64,000 nt of DNA. It comes from Elusimicrobiaceae bacterium. Lineage in GTDB: Bacteria > Elusimicrobiota > Elusimicrobia > Elusimicrobiales > Elusimicrobiaceae. This document shows positions 8,643 to 17,565 of the stretch, piece after piece; position 1 is the stretch's first letter; every line of letters begins with the position of its first letter. The notes beneath the pieces were generated by a model. That model worked only from the letters and a program-made list of their open reading frames with translations. It had not been told where the DNA came from and did no database searches. A program made the position numbers and the translations under genes. The DNA is taken from contig JAFVFN010000010.1 of the NCBI GenBank assembly GCA_017475405.1, positions 1 to 64,000 of the forward strand. The letters run 5' to 3'.

Positions 8643-9698
8643 TTAGTAACGTCGTAGCGGTTCAAATGTATGAGTACCGGTTTGTTTATCATATACCAAC
8701 ACCCGGAAAGAAGAAATGTCTTGATGATATGACCCCAGCACAAAACGCATAAAACGAACTTCTGGATCTTGATAGAGCTGCATAATTAACGATTGCGGCA
8801 GTTGATCATAAACATCTTCTTGATTGATGAGCTTGCCGGAATTATCGGCACATTGGATATACAGGATCCGTTCATTTAATTGAATGGACCCAAATTCAAT
8901 GCCTTTGGCAACCACCGGTATTTGGGCACTTCCCTCGTAATAGGCCTGCAGTAAATAGGGGATAATACGAACGCTGGCCGCATATGATTTATCCTCCAAG
9001 GTACTTCCGCAATGGATACCGACGGCCTGTCCTTGTGCATTCAGCAAAGGTCCGCCACATAAACCGGAACGTTTGGTTTGTGTAGCCGGGAAATCCGTGC
9101 GAATAAAACGGGTATTGTCTTTTTCAAAAGAAAGATTGTTAATTTGATATAACTTGTTGGAAGCGTAGCCCCAGGTGGTTAATTTTTCTTGCGGGTCTAT
9201 ATCAATAGCTAAGGTCAACGGACGAAGTTCTGGGGGAATATGGTCCAAACGAATAAGCGCCGCGTCTGATAACAGAGCCGGCCCTTGCTGAACCAGGGTT
9301 CCGTCTACGGGAATTTCTTTTTTACCGTTATAAAATGTTAAACGAAGCTTTTCTCCCAACTGGGCCGTATGACCGGCTGTCACTGCCCATACGCTGGGTT
9401 TTCCCTGATAAGTAGCAGTGAATAAAAATGCCGTAGAATGCGGACGTTGGTTCATGGGAGAGTCCAGCAAAATTGAATGGTCGAGTCTCGCTACGGATAA
9501 GCGAATATCAGTTAATTGCCGGGTATTCAAGACCTTGCGCTGAATATGATTGGACAGCGTAGTAGGGAATTTAGGTTGCGAAACAACGGCTCGTGAAACA
9601 GATTTGATCCATTTGCCTTTTTGGGCGTGCGCAACGCAGGTACCGCTTAGTAATACGGCTGCTACCACAGCACACATTCCCCAATTTCGGCGTTCCAT
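8643..9698 (-). CDS. Exported chymotrypsin-fold (PA clan) protease with Cys at the nucleophile position, paralogue 2
   Basis: 351 residues with a signal peptide (about residues 8-26, ending AHA). The same layout as paralogue 1: His110 in VTAGHT, Asp145 in LLSDAALIRL, and Cys214 in SGLCGGP, again a Cys in place of the GxSGGP serine. The C-terminal region after about residue 255 corresponds to the extra domain of paralogue 1. It is the first gene of a two-gene operon whose promoter lies in the 9699-9815 gap, divergent from pilin 2. The family (trypsin-like PA fold) is clear from the motif order. The shared Cys substitution argues for a functional enzyme class rather than random loss. Confidence 0.8.
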   Translation of the reverse strand: MERRNWGMCAVVAAVLLSGTCVAHAQKGKWIKSVSRAVVSQPKFPTTLSNHIQRKVLNTRQLTDIRLSVARLDHSILLDSPMNQRPHSTAFLFTATYQGKPSVWAVTAGHTAQLGEKLRLTFYNGKKEIPVDGTLVQQGPALLSDAALIRLDHIPPELRPLTLAIDIDPQEKLTTWGYASNKLYQINNLSFEKDNTRFIRTDFPATQTKRSGLCGGPLLNAQGQAVGIHCGSTLEDKSYAASVRIIPYLLQAYYEGSAQIPVVAKGIEFGSIQLNERILYIQCADNSGKLINQEDVYDQLPQSLIMQLYQDPEVRFMRFVLGSYHQDISSFRVLVYDKQTGTHTFEPLRRY

Positions 9699-9815
9699 AC
9701 TTATACTATAGTGTTTTTAACAATGCTGCGCAAGGGGGAAAAGGCCCAGATCACCAAGCAAAAAGGACCTATGTTTCAGATAACATAAGTATATCATCGG
9801 GCACCCACGTGTCGC

Positions 9816-9843
9816 TTGACACGTTTTTTTTTTTTGATATTCT
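9816..9843 (+). promoter_or_regulatory. T12-spacer promoter of pilin 2
   Basis: TTGACA at 9816-9821, a 16-base spacer containing 12 consecutive T (9824-9835), then TATTCT at 9838-9843. It belongs to a set of seven such promoters in the window, all with exactly 12 T. Here the -35 region also forms a small CGTGTC/GACACG hairpin directly before the T run. Confidence 0.75.
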
Positions 9844-9878
9844 ATCTCCATAGAATAACATCACAGGGAGAGATAATT

Positions 9879-10352
9879 ATGCAAGGAAATAAACAAGCAT
9901 TTACGCTCATCGAGCTTTTGGTGGTTGTATTAATTATAGGGATACTGGCGGCCGTAGCTTTGCCTCAGTATAAGTTGGCGATAGAAAAAACAAGAGTTGT
10001 TGAACAGATACAATGGCTTAAAGCCCTAGTTCGTGCACAGGAAATATATCGACTAGCGAATGGTAGATTTTCTTTGGATTTGGCGCAGTTAGAATTGGAC
10101 GGTTGGGCGGAAGAGGACGGAGGTTATGTGGTTGGAAGTACCGTTTGTTTTGTCTCTTTACCCATGATGTATTGTAAGCCCAAAAAGTATCGTAATAGTA
10201 ATCAAGGTCCTTATATCTCATACACGAAGGATAAAGGCTTTTTTTGTCGCTCCTTTACAGAAGATGCCTATAAGATTTGTAGAGCTGTTAGTTATGATAA
10301 CAACCCTACATGTTCTTCATCGTCAATATGTGATTTTTATTTTAAATATTAG
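9879..10352 (+). CDS. Type IV pilin-like protein 2 (T12-promoter class)
   Basis: 157 residues starting [23 protein letters not shown], with processing expected between Ala7 and Phe8 (Ala instead of the commoner Gly). ATG at 9879 is chosen because GGGAGAG lies just upstream and the longer frame would start inside the -35 box. The globular part is shorter and more diverged than its paralogues: [13 protein letters not shown] replaces the YYLANGEY motif. The C-terminal Cys pair is Cys-x10-Cys ([12 protein letters not shown]), and five further Cys residues are present. It stands alone between divergent protease genes and convergent glyA, overlapping the glyA 3' end by 11 bases. Confidence 0.88.
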   Translation: MQGNKQAFTLIELLVVVLIIGILAAVALPQYKLAIEKTRVVEQIQWLKALVRAQEIYRLANGRFSLDLAQLELDGWAEEDGGYVVGSTVCFVSLPMMYCKPKKYRNSNQGPYISYTKDKGFFCRSFTEDAYKICRAVSYDNNPTCSSSSICDFYFKY

Positions 10353-11586
10353 AGTACAGTGGAAATTTTTCCAAGAACTTTTTAACCTGCCGGGCAATCC
10401 CTGCCAAGTATTCCTCGTCTTGGGCATGCGTGAGCGCATCATCAATAAACGCAGCCACTTGTGTCATATCTGCTTCTTTCATGCCGCGCGTGGTAATAGC
10501 CGGTGTTCCGATGCGAAGTCCGCTGGTGACAAACGGTTTTTCCGGGTCGAATGGGATCGTGTTTTTATTAGCGGTAATACCTGCCTTGTCTAAAGCGGCC
10601 TCCGCGGTTTTTCCCGTCATATTTTTAGAGCGCAGATCTACGCACATGACGTGACAGTCTGTACCGCCAGCTACCAAGCGGTACCCGCGATTGGTAAGTT
10701 CTTTAGCTAGCATCTGTGCGTTTAATTTGATTTGGTGTTGATAAGTTCTAAATTCAGGTTTTAGGGCTTCTCCAAAGCATACGGCTTTCGCGGCAATTAC
10801 GTGCATAAGCGGTCCGCCCTGAGCTCCGGGGAATACCGCGGAATTAATCGCTTTGGCAAGCGTTTCTTTACACAAAATAAGTCCGCCACGCGGGCCGCGT
10901 AAAGTTTTGTGAGTGGTTGTGGTTACAACATCGGCGTACGGAACGGGGTTAGGATATTCCCTGGCGGCTACAAGACCGGCGTAATGTGCAATGTCACAGG
11001 CTAAATACGCCCCGCAGGAATCGGCAATTTCACGCAATTTTTTCCAATCAAAAATCCGGGAATAATTCGAAGCGCCTGCCATAATGAGTTTGGGTTTGTG
11101 CTCTTTAGCCAGTTTGGCCGCCTCTTCATAGTCAATCTCTTCGGTATCGGGCCGCACGTTCATGGCAATGATGTTATATAACTTGCCCGAAAAATTAAGC
11201 GGATGCCCGTGTGTTAAATGCCCACCGTGTGAAAGATTCAGTCCCAAAACCGTATCTCCGGGTTGCAGCAGCGCAAAATAAACAGCCATATTTGCCTGAG
11301 CACCGGAGTGCGGTTGCACGTTGGCGTGTTCGGCGCCAAATAGTTTTTTTGCGCGTTCAATGGCCAGGGTTTCTACCTGATCGACAAATTCACAGCCGCC
11401 GTAATAGCGTTTGCCGGGGTATCCTTCGGCGTACTTATTGGTTAAAATGGATCCCTGCGCCTGCATAACGGCCAGGGAAGTAAAGTTTTCGGAAGCAATG
11501 AGTTCAAGTTTTTCGCGTTGGCGGTTTAACTCCTTAGAAACGGTACCAAAAACTTCGGGATCGGCTTTGGCTAAATGGGGATACAT
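10342..11586 (-). CDS. glyA: Serine hydroxymethyltransferase
   Basis: PLP enzyme converting serine plus tetrahydrofolate to glycine plus 5,10-methylene-THF, the main source of one-carbon units. 414 residues, the usual bacterial length. Visible signatures are [49 protein letters not shown], and the PLP-lysine region [16 protein letters not shown] (Lys at about residue 227). AGGAGGCTCGT precedes ATG. It is a single-gene unit, convergent with pilin 2. Confidence 0.98.
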   Translation of the reverse strand: MYPHLAKADPEVFGTVSKELNRQREKLELIASENFTSLAVMQAQGSILTNKYAEGYPGKRYYGGCEFVDQVETLAIERAKKLFGAEHANVQPHSGAQANMAVYFALLQPGDTVLGLNLSHGGHLTHGHPLNFSGKLYNIIAMNVRPDTEEIDYEEAAKLAKEHKPKLIMAGASNYSRIFDWKKLREIADSCGAYLACDIAHYAGLVAAREYPNPVPYADVVTTTTHKTLRGPRGGLILCKETLAKAINSAVFPGAQGGPLMHVIAAKAVCFGEALKPEFRTYQHQIKLNAQMLAKELTNRGYRLVAGGTDCHVMCVDLRSKNMTGKTAEAALDKAGITANKNTIPFDPEKPFVTSGLRIGTPAITTRGMKEADMTQVAAFIDDALTHAQDEEYLAGIARQVKKFLEKFPLYSNI

Positions 11587-11690
11587 ACGAGCCTCCTAAA
11601 AAATTTGAAATTTTTGTTTAAAATTATGTTGTTATTTAATATAATTTACTAAATAGCAGTGCAAAAATCCAGTACGAGGTGTAAGAAAAA

Positions 11691-12758
11691 ATGGCAAAAC
11701 TAACCAAAAAAGACTTTCTCAAAAACACAATCAAACACATTGATATGAAAAAGTATAATGTGGTTCCGATGGTGGAAGCATTTGAGAATATGGCCTATGC
11801 CTCTCGCGAAGTGGCTCGGGCAAGCAAAATCTACAACATGATGCTAAATGACAAAAATTGCTCTGTCATTTTATGTATTGCAGGGTCGCTGATTTCGGCG
11901 GGTATGAAAAAAATCATCGTAGATATGATTCAAAACCACATGGTAGATGCCATCGTATCTAACGGAGCCAATATTGTAGATCAGGACTTTTTTGAAGCAT
12001 TGGGTTTTAAACATTATATCGGTACTCCGTACAACCAGGATGATAACCTGTTACGCGATTTACATATCGACCGCATTTACGACACCTATATCGATGAAGA
12101 CCAACTCAAAGTTTGCGATGAAACCATTTACAAAATCTGCAATGCTTTAGAGCCGCGCCCGTATTCTTCTCGCGAATTCATTTGGGAAATGGGCAAATGG
12201 TTGGAGAAAAAAGGCAAAGGCAAAGATTCCGTTGTGTACAATGCTTATAAATACGGTGTGCCGATATTTGTACCGGCTTTCTCCGATTGTTCCGCTGGGT
12301 TTGGTTTTGTGATGCACCAAGCCGAAAATCCGACCGCGCATATTTCCATTGACAGTGCCAAGGATTTCTTAGAACTGACCAAAATCAAAATGAAAGCCAA
12401 AGAAACCGGTCTTATGATGTGGTCCGGCGGTGTGCCGAAAAATTTTGCCCAAGATACCGTGGTGGCTGCAGAAGCCCTGGGTGCCGAGATCCCCATGCAC
12501 AAATATGCCGTTCAAATTACGGTAGCCGATGTGCGTGACGGAGCACTGTCCGGATCTACCTTAAAAGAAGCCTCCAGCTGGGGGAAAGTATCCACCGCCT
12601 TGGAACAAATGGTATATGGTGAATGCACCACGTTAATTCCGCTGATTATCGGATATGGATACCACAAAGGCGCCTGGAAAAAACGCAAAGCCACCAACTA
12701 CGTTAAATTCCTGCAGGAAGAAGACGCAAAGGCGGCCAAAGCCAAAAAAGCCAAATAA
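11691..12758 (+). CDS. Deoxyhypusine synthase-like protein
   Basis: 355 residues of the deoxyhypusine synthase (DHS) family, NAD-dependent enzymes that transfer the aminobutyl group of spermidine. Seen here: the LCIAGSLISAGMKK and SNGANIVDQDFFEALG segments of the NAD/spermidine fold, PIFVPAFSDCSAGFG, and the catalytic-lysine motif ASSWGK with Lys299, equivalent to the lysine that forms the enzyme-substrate intermediate in eukaryotic DHS. Bacteria lack eIF5A, so bacterial members are thought to act on other acceptors, for example making homospermidine from putrescine. The C-terminus is Lys/Ala-rich. Its stop overlaps the ATG of the next gene (TAATG), so the two are translationally coupled. Confidence 0.87.
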   Translation: MAKLTKKDFLKNTIKHIDMKKYNVVPMVEAFENMAYASREVARASKIYNMMLNDKNCSVILCIAGSLISAGMKKIIVDMIQNHMVDAIVSNGANIVDQDFFEALGFKHYIGTPYNQDDNLLRDLHIDRIYDTYIDEDQLKVCDETIYKICNALEPRPYSSREFIWEMGKWLEKKGKGKDSVVYNAYKYGVPIFVPAFSDCSAGFGFVMHQAENPTAHISIDSAKDFLELTKIKMKAKETGLMMWSGGVPKNFAQDTVVAAEALGAEIPMHKYAVQITVADVRDGALSGSTLKEASSWGKVSTALEQMVYGECTTLIPLIIGYGYHKGAWKKRKATNYVKFLQEEDAKAAKAKKAK

Positions 12759-13609
12759 TGCGTTGGAAAGTTGCGCTTGTCAGTTTCATACTCTTCTGCC
12801 CGTGTGCGTTATGCTACGGGCAGTTGCGTTTTGCAAGCGTAGGCGGTGAAAAAGGATATTCGGCCATGCGGGCCAGTTATGTAGCTGATTTGGATAACGG
12901 ATTTATTTTGACTCCGCAATACGGGTATTACCGCATGTCTGATAAAGAAATTGACGAGGCCGGCTCTACTTCGCGTTACGGCCTGGAAGTTCGTTATGAA
13001 CTTTTTGATCTGGTAGATGTACTCACGGACCTTATTTGGCAACCTCAGGCTGTGGGATATGAAGGCGTTATATACCGGGCGGGACTCTCCTGGGAGCCGT
13101 TTTATTATTTTTACGGGATTAAAAACCCGGTACTCACCATGCGTGTCGGGCAGGAGCGCTTGCGCAGCTATGTGGATCATACCGGAAAGGATTTACCGAA
13201 CGGGGCGTTTCGGCAGGTAGGAACGACGATTATTACGGATGCTTCGTTTGATATCAAACGATTGCACTTGCAAGGAACATGGCACAAAGTGATAAAATAT
13301 AGTAGCCGCGTGCCGCAGGATGTTACCTTTAGTTGGGCCGAGGTCCCTTATATGACCGCGGTTTTGCAAGGGTATATGAAAGACTGCTATGCGATACGGC
13401 TGAGTTATCCGACCGATTTTGTGACCCCGTATGTGTCACTGGCAAGGTATCATTATGATCAGCGGCGTCAGGTGGCGTCTGCGGTCAGTGCCGGACTTCA
13501 CATGAAGTTGTGGGACATGGAACTGACCGGCGGTATAGAAGTATTTGAGCCGCGGCGGGAAGATAACCGAAAAACATATTTTTCGCTTTCCATGGATGTT
13601 CCCATGTAG
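12758..13609 (+). CDS. Predicted outer-membrane beta-barrel protein of unknown function
   Basis: 283 residues with a signal peptide (VALVSFILFCPCALCYGQ, cleavage near residue 21). The mature part alternates aromatic and polar residues in short strands (GFILTPQYGYYRMSD, SRYGLEVRYELFDLVDVL, MRVGQERLRSY, AIRLSYPTDFVTPYVSLARY) typical of an outer-membrane barrel. The last residues are SLSMDVPM rather than a terminal Phe or Trp. I do not recognise the family. Its start overlaps the stop of the DHS-like gene and a DoxX-like gene follows 8 bases later, so the three probably form one operon. Confidence 0.7.
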   Translation: MRWKVALVSFILFCPCALCYGQLRFASVGGEKGYSAMRASYVADLDNGFILTPQYGYYRMSDKEIDEAGSTSRYGLEVRYELFDLVDVLTDLIWQPQAVGYEGVIYRAGLSWEPFYYFYGIKNPVLTMRVGQERLRSYVDHTGKDLPNGAFRQVGTTIITDASFDIKRLHLQGTWHKVIKYSSRVPQDVTFSWAEVPYMTAVLQGYMKDCYAIRLSYPTDFVTPYVSLARYHYDQRRQVASAVSAGLHMKLWDMELTGGIEVFEPRREDNRKTYFSLSMDVPM

Positions 13610-13617
13610 GAGTTTGT

Positions 13618-14052
13618 ATGCAGGTACCGCAAGTCTATTGTAATATTGATGAGAAAGCATTTTCCGTAACGATTTTTCTGACCCGGTTACTGGCCGGAGG
13701 TACACTGCTTTATGTGAGTGCTGGGTGTCTGCTCTATTACCGGGAGTTCTTGTTTAATGCAGCGGCCATTAGCTGTCCGTTGCCTGTTGCCCTGGGCGTA
13801 GTTATTGCCGAGTTGGTGTTGGCGTTTTTGTTAATACTGGGTTGGTTTACGCGTGTGGCAGCCGGACTGTCGGTTTTGTGCACGGCCGGAATGGGGGTCG
13901 TGTTTTTTGCGTCTAATTTTAATAAAGTATATGTAGCGCTTTTAATTTTACTCACAGCGGCGTTGTTGCCTGCGGCTCTGTTAGGTCCCGGGCGCATCAG
14001 TTTGGATTTCACCCATGCCCGCCGTCGTGTGGAAAAACAGTTTAGAGGTTAA
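13618..14052 (+). CDS. DoxX-like four-helix membrane protein
   Basis: 144 residues with four predicted transmembrane helices (about 16-38, 55-77, 80-97, 102-122). The arrangement and the motifs LTRLLAGGTLLYVSAG and ELVLAFLLILGWFTRVAAGLSVLCTAGM fit the DoxX/MauE-type membrane family, often linked to redox or thiol homeostasis. No quinone or thiol active site can be pinned down. GGAG lies 5-8 bases ahead of ATG. It ends 3 bases before dnaX and so may be co-transcribed with it. Confidence 0.65.
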   Translation: MQVPQVYCNIDEKAFSVTIFLTRLLAGGTLLYVSAGCLLYYREFLFNAAAISCPLPVALGVVIAELVLAFLLILGWFTRVAAGLSVLCTAGMGVVFFASNFNKVYVALLILLTAALLPAALLGPGRISLDFTHARRRVEKQFRG

Positions 14053-14055
14053 TTT

Positions 14056-15798
14056 ATGTCAACTACGTCTGCCAAACAATACGTCAGTTTAGCTAATAAA
14101 TATCGTCCGCAAACCTTTGAAGACATGGTGGGACAGGAGAGTATTTCCAAGACCCTGCAAAATGCACTTAAACTCGGTCGCATCGGGCATGCTTACTTGT
14201 TTTACGGACCGCGCGGTTGCGGAAAGACCACGACAGCGCGTATTTTGGCCAAGGCCTTAAACTGTACCGGCAACGGAGCTACGGGACCAACCGCGCAGCC
14301 GTGCGGTAAATGCCCGCAATGTTTGGAAATTGCACAAAGCGCTGATTTGGACGTACTGGAGCTGGACGCGGCTAGCAATACGCAGGTAGAAAAAGTGCGT
14401 GAGGCTATTATTGATACGGTGGCACTGGCAGCCAGTCGAGACCGTTTTAAAGTATTTATTTTAGACGAAGTTCACATGCTCTCGGCCAGTTCTTTTAACG
14501 CGCTTTTAAAAACCATCGAAGAGCCGCCGGCTCATGTGGTCTTTATTTTGGCCACTACCGAAAAGCATAAAGTGCCGGCAACGATTGTCAGCCGCTGCCA
14601 AACTTTTCGCTTTCGGCCGCTTACCGTAGAAGAAATCAGTACACACCTAGTGGAGCTGGCCAAAACAGAAGGGATTGAACTGGCCTCGGAAGCCGCTAAG
14701 ATTATTGCCAAAAACGCCGGCGGAGCTATGCGTGACGGACTAACGTTGTTGGACCGCGCTATTGCCTATGCGGGTGACAAAATTGACGAAAAAACCGTCA
14801 GTGAAATGTTGGGATTGACTTCCACTGATTTACTCAAAGATGCCGTGGATGCGTTGTGTCATAAAAATAATGCGCAAATGCATCGGGTCTTTCAAACCCT
14901 GCAGTCGGAAGGATTTGATGCTAATACATTTTTAAAAGACTTAAAAAATACACTGGGAGATTTGTTTTATTTTACGTTGGGACAGGGAAGCGAACCGTTT
15001 ACCGGTTCCAAGGAACTTTTAGAAGGAATTTCGGCCGGTTTTTTGGCGCGCTTAACACGCAAAATCAGCAAGCTGATTGATGAAGTGAAGTTTTCCGATA
15101 ACCCACTGGTCAGTGCCGAAGTAGGCCTGTTTACCGTGATGGACAGCGTAGTGGATATTGATTCTTTTATCCGTCGTTTAGAAGCTCTGGAGGGGGGCAA
15201 TGTATTACCTCCGTCGTCTACTCCATCCGTGCCTTCTGCTCGTAAACCGGCACCGACTCCAAAAACGCTACCCCCTGCGGCTAAACCGCAGGTGCAGCAA
15301 GCTGTTGCTAAGGAACCCGTTGAAAAGTCAGAACCGGTTCCGGTCTTGGATAAAGCGATTTCCAACCGGCAGGTATGGGATAAGATGCTCGCTAAATTTG
15401 GCAAGGGGGATACCCCGTTTGTATATGATGTTATGATGAGCGCGCAGGTAGAATTTACCACCCCGGACACATGGACACTTGTTTTTGAAAAGGGAAAAGA
15501 GTTTTACCAAATTACGGCCGAGCGTAAACTGGCTGAATTGTCCGCCGCGGCTACGGAACTGGCGGGCAGACAGATTGCTATTCAATTAACGGATCAAACA
15601 GCGTCTCCGGCTGCGCAAAGTCAGGCTGCTAAACCGGCATCTGCTCTGTCTAAGGCCGCATCTACAGAAGCGGTGATTTTAGATGAAGAACCGTTTGCGG
15701 CGGGACCGTTTATAGAGGACAGTGCCACAGATGTGGCCAACGCGCCGGAAGAAGTAAAACATATTTTAGAAATGTTTCCCGGAGAATTAATTGCCTAA
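14056..15798 (+). CDS. dnaX: DNA polymerase III subunit gamma/tau
   Basis: Clamp-loader ATPase subunit of the replicative polymerase, 580 residues. Seen: the N-terminal YRPQTFEDMVGQ signature, Walker A GPRGCGKTT at about 51-59, four Zn-binding cysteines (CNC...CGKCPQC), Walker B FILDEVHMLS, and the SRC (sensor) motif IVSRCQTFRF. A Pro/Ala-rich linker follows from about residue 385, then a tau-like C-terminal domain. The stop lies 8 bases inside recR, a classic dnaX-recR pair. No ybaB gene lies between them, unlike many bacteria. Confidence 0.97.
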   Translation: MSTTSAKQYVSLANKYRPQTFEDMVGQESISKTLQNALKLGRIGHAYLFYGPRGCGKTTTARILAKALNCTGNGATGPTAQPCGKCPQCLEIAQSADLDVLELDAASNTQVEKVREAIIDTVALAASRDRFKVFILDEVHMLSASSFNALLKTIEEPPAHVVFILATTEKHKVPATIVSRCQTFRFRPLTVEEISTHLVELAKTEGIELASEAAKIIAKNAGGAMRDGLTLLDRAIAYAGDKIDEKTVSEMLGLTSTDLLKDAVDALCHKNNAQMHRVFQTLQSEGFDANTFLKDLKNTLGDLFYFTLGQGSEPFTGSKELLEGISAGFLARLTRKISKLIDEVKFSDNPLVSAEVGLFTVMDSVVDIDSFIRRLEALEGGNVLPPSSTPSVPSARKPAPTPKTLPPAAKPQVQQAVAKEPVEKSEPVPVLDKAISNRQVWDKMLAKFGKGDTPFVYDVMMSAQVEFTTPDTWTLVFEKGKEFYQITAERKLAELSAAATELAGRQIAIQLTDQTASPAAQSQAAKPASALSKAASTEAVILDEEPFAAGPFIEDSATDVANAPEEVKHILEMFPGELIA

Positions 15799-16393
15799 TA
15801 TTCCACATTTAGATCGTTTGGTACGCGCCTTGAAACGGTTGCCCGGCGTAGGTCCCCGGCAGGCCGAGCGGTTTGCCGCCTATTTTTTGCGTGCCAGTCG
15901 GGGTGAAGTCGAAGAATTTATGGCTGCGCTTAGTGAAATGAAAGCGGCCGTGGTGCTTTGTCCGCAATGCTTTGCCTACAGCGAGAACGGGTTGTGTGAG
16001 ATTTGCCGGGATACGGATCGTAATACATCGCAGATTTGCGTGGTGGAAGATCCGCAGGATATTGAAGCTATTGAAAAAACACGTGCCTATAAAGGGTTGT
16101 ATCACGTACTGCACGGAGCGATTTCTCCGATGGATGGACGCGGGGCCGAACAAGTCAAAGTACGCGAACTGTTGTCCCGGGTACAACAGGCCACAACTCC
16201 GATTAAAGAAATCATTTTAGCGACTGATCCGGACAGCGAGGGAGAAACTACCGCTTTGTATTTGGCAGACCTACTGCGCGGGCAGGTAGAACAGATTACA
16301 CGCATCGGTTACGGTGTACCGTTGGGCGGCGATATCGATTACATGGATGAAATGACTCTGGGGTATTCCCTCAAAGGCCGTACCAAAATATAA
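15791..16393 (+). CDS. recR: Recombination protein RecR
   Basis: RecR acts with RecF/RecO to load RecA at gaps. 200 residues, the usual length. Helix-hairpin-helix LPGVGPRQAERFAAYFL (17-33), a Zn finger with Cys57, Cys60, Cys69 and Cys72, and a Toprim domain with ILATDPDSEGETTALYLADL. The TTG start at 15791 overlaps the end of dnaX by 8 bases and is preceded by the GGAG of CCCGGAGAATTAA within dnaX. Confidence 0.97.
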   Translation: MPNIPHLDRLVRALKRLPGVGPRQAERFAAYFLRASRGEVEEFMAALSEMKAAVVLCPQCFAYSENGLCEICRDTDRNTSQICVVEDPQDIEAIEKTRAYKGLYHVLHGAISPMDGRGAEQVKVRELLSRVQQATTPIKEIILATDPDSEGETTALYLADLLRGQVEQITRIGYGVPLGGDIDYMDEMTLGYSLKGRTKI

Positions 16394-16436
16394 GGCCCTC
16401 TTCTTGTACAAAGAGTTGTAAGGCCTGGATTTTTAG
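16392..16436 (+). terminator. Possible terminator after recR
   Basis: AAGGCC (16393-16398) and GGCCT (16420s) form a short GC stem with an inner CTCTT/AAGAG pairing, followed by GGATTTTTAG. The stem is imperfect, so this call is tentative. Confidence 0.4.
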
Positions 16437-16504
16437 AAAATCGGTATTAAACTAATAGAGAAGTCTTATTCATATTAACACGTTACATCCCGAGAACTAC
16501 TCTT

Positions 16505-16993
16505 ATGAAAAATAATGATCTGAAACAGCATATTTACTTTTTACAAGAAGCCATCAAAGAGGCCCAAAAGGGCATGCGGTCCGGCAAAGGAGGCCCGTTT
16601 GGAGCAGTTATAGTCAAGAACGGCAAAATTATTGCTCGCGGATGTAATTGTGTGACTTCTTCCAATGATCCGACGTGCCATGCCGAAGTAGATGCTATTC
16701 GAAAAGCATGCAAAAAACTCAAAAGTTTTGAACTTAAGGATTGCGTGATATACTCTTCGTGCGAACCGTGTCCAATGTGTTTGGGTGCCATTTATTGGGC
16801 TCGTCCCAAGGCTCTATATTTTGCGGCAGACCGTCTGCGTGCGGCCGCTTCTAATTTTGATGATGCCGTCATTTACCGGGAAGTACCACTTCCTCCCGGA
16901 CAACGTACTCTACCAACGGCATGTATTAAAGTGCCTGGGCATAATAGTCCTTTTGACGAATGGGATGCCAAAACAGACAAAACAGAATATTAA
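16505..16993 (+). CDS. guaD: Guanine deaminase (cytidine-deaminase fold)
   Basis: Converts guanine to xanthine in purine salvage. 162 residues. The zinc-deaminase motifs are HAE (His59, Glu61) and PCPMC (Cys89, Cys92). GGPFGAVIVKNGKIIA, SNDPTCHAEV, CEPCPMCLGAIYWARPKALY and the C-terminal SPFDEW closely follow the Bacillus subtilis GuaD pattern, which distinguishes it from tRNA adenosine deaminase TadA. It is a single-gene unit, convergent with pilin 3. Confidence 0.88.
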   Translation: MKNNDLKQHIYFLQEAIKEAQKGMRSGKGGPFGAVIVKNGKIIARGCNCVTSSNDPTCHAEVDAIRKACKKLKSFELKDCVIYSSCEPCPMCLGAIYWARPKALYFAADRLRAAASNFDDAVIYREVPLPPGQRTLPTACIKVPGHNSPFDEWDAKTDKTEY

Positions 16994-17014
16994 GTGAATG
17001 GATTGCAAATGGGA

Positions 17015-17533
17015 TTAATATTCCCATACTGTCCAGGTAGCTCCAGAGTGGCTACTAGAATGCGTTTCTTTGTTTGTGTCTGCTTTGCATACTTGATTGG
17101 TAAGGGCCGTTAAATCTGTTGTGCGTGCGACACACCATCGTTTGCCTGCGTATTTGTTTTTTCCAATGTATATTTGTATATCCATGCTGTTGGCTTGGTT
17201 GCGGTTTATGCCGCAATTTACATACGGCAAATCACTATTTTGTAATAAACAACGGGAGTGGTTAGTTGATTCTCGAAAATTCCCTATGTTTGATTCTTTG
17301 GTTTCTTGTTCGGCCATTACATCTATATCCAGTTCAGAAAAATCTTGTGTATATTTCCCATTGGCTAAATAATAAACTTCTTCAGCCTTGACCAGGGCTG
17401 TTGCGAGATGTTTAATAGAAGCGTAACGGCTTTTTAAAACTGCCTTTTGGTATTGAGGGACGGCTACCGCAGCTAAAATCCCTATAATTAACACAACAAC
17501 TAATAATTCAATTAATGTAAAACCTTTTTCCAT
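17015..17533 (-). CDS. Type IV pilin-like protein 3 (RNA-leader class)
   Basis: 172 residues: [20 protein letters not shown] with Gly4/Phe5 cleavage, hydrophobic helix, then AEEVYYLANGKY and SELDIDV, and the C-terminal Cys-x14-Cys pair (CVARTT...QVCK). Two further Cys residues (CLLQNSDLPYVNC) flank a loop. AGGAGA precedes ATG. It is convergent with guaD, 21 bases apart, and lies directly downstream of structured RNA copy B. It is very similar in plan to pilin 1, which is also RNA-led. Confidence 0.9.
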   Translation of the reverse strand: MEKGFTLIELLVVVLIIGILAAVAVPQYQKAVLKSRYASIKHLATALVKAEEVYYLANGKYTQDFSELDIDVMAEQETKESNIGNFRESTNHSRCLLQNSDLPYVNCGINRNQANSMDIQIYIGKNKYAGKRWCVARTTDLTALTNQVCKADTNKETHSSSHSGATWTVWEY

Positions 17534-17565
17534 GATATTCTCCTACTATGTTGGATCCAAAACAT

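Noticed and set aside
9808..9843. The T12 elements read as intrinsic terminators (hairpin plus T run), for example CGTGTC/GACACG at 9808 and the TGCGTCAGCAA fold at 44463.
   Set aside because: Clear hairpins exist in only two or so of seven copies, while -35, T12 and -10 boxes are in all. At 9816, 25532 and 35825 no plus-strand gene lies upstream to terminate, and at 53412 and 62966 a separate strong terminator already precedes the element. A dual role remains possible at 44481.
15001..15800. A programmed frameshift site in dnaX producing a short gamma form.
   Set aside because: No A6G-type slippery run with a downstream hairpin is evident at the domain III/IV junction.
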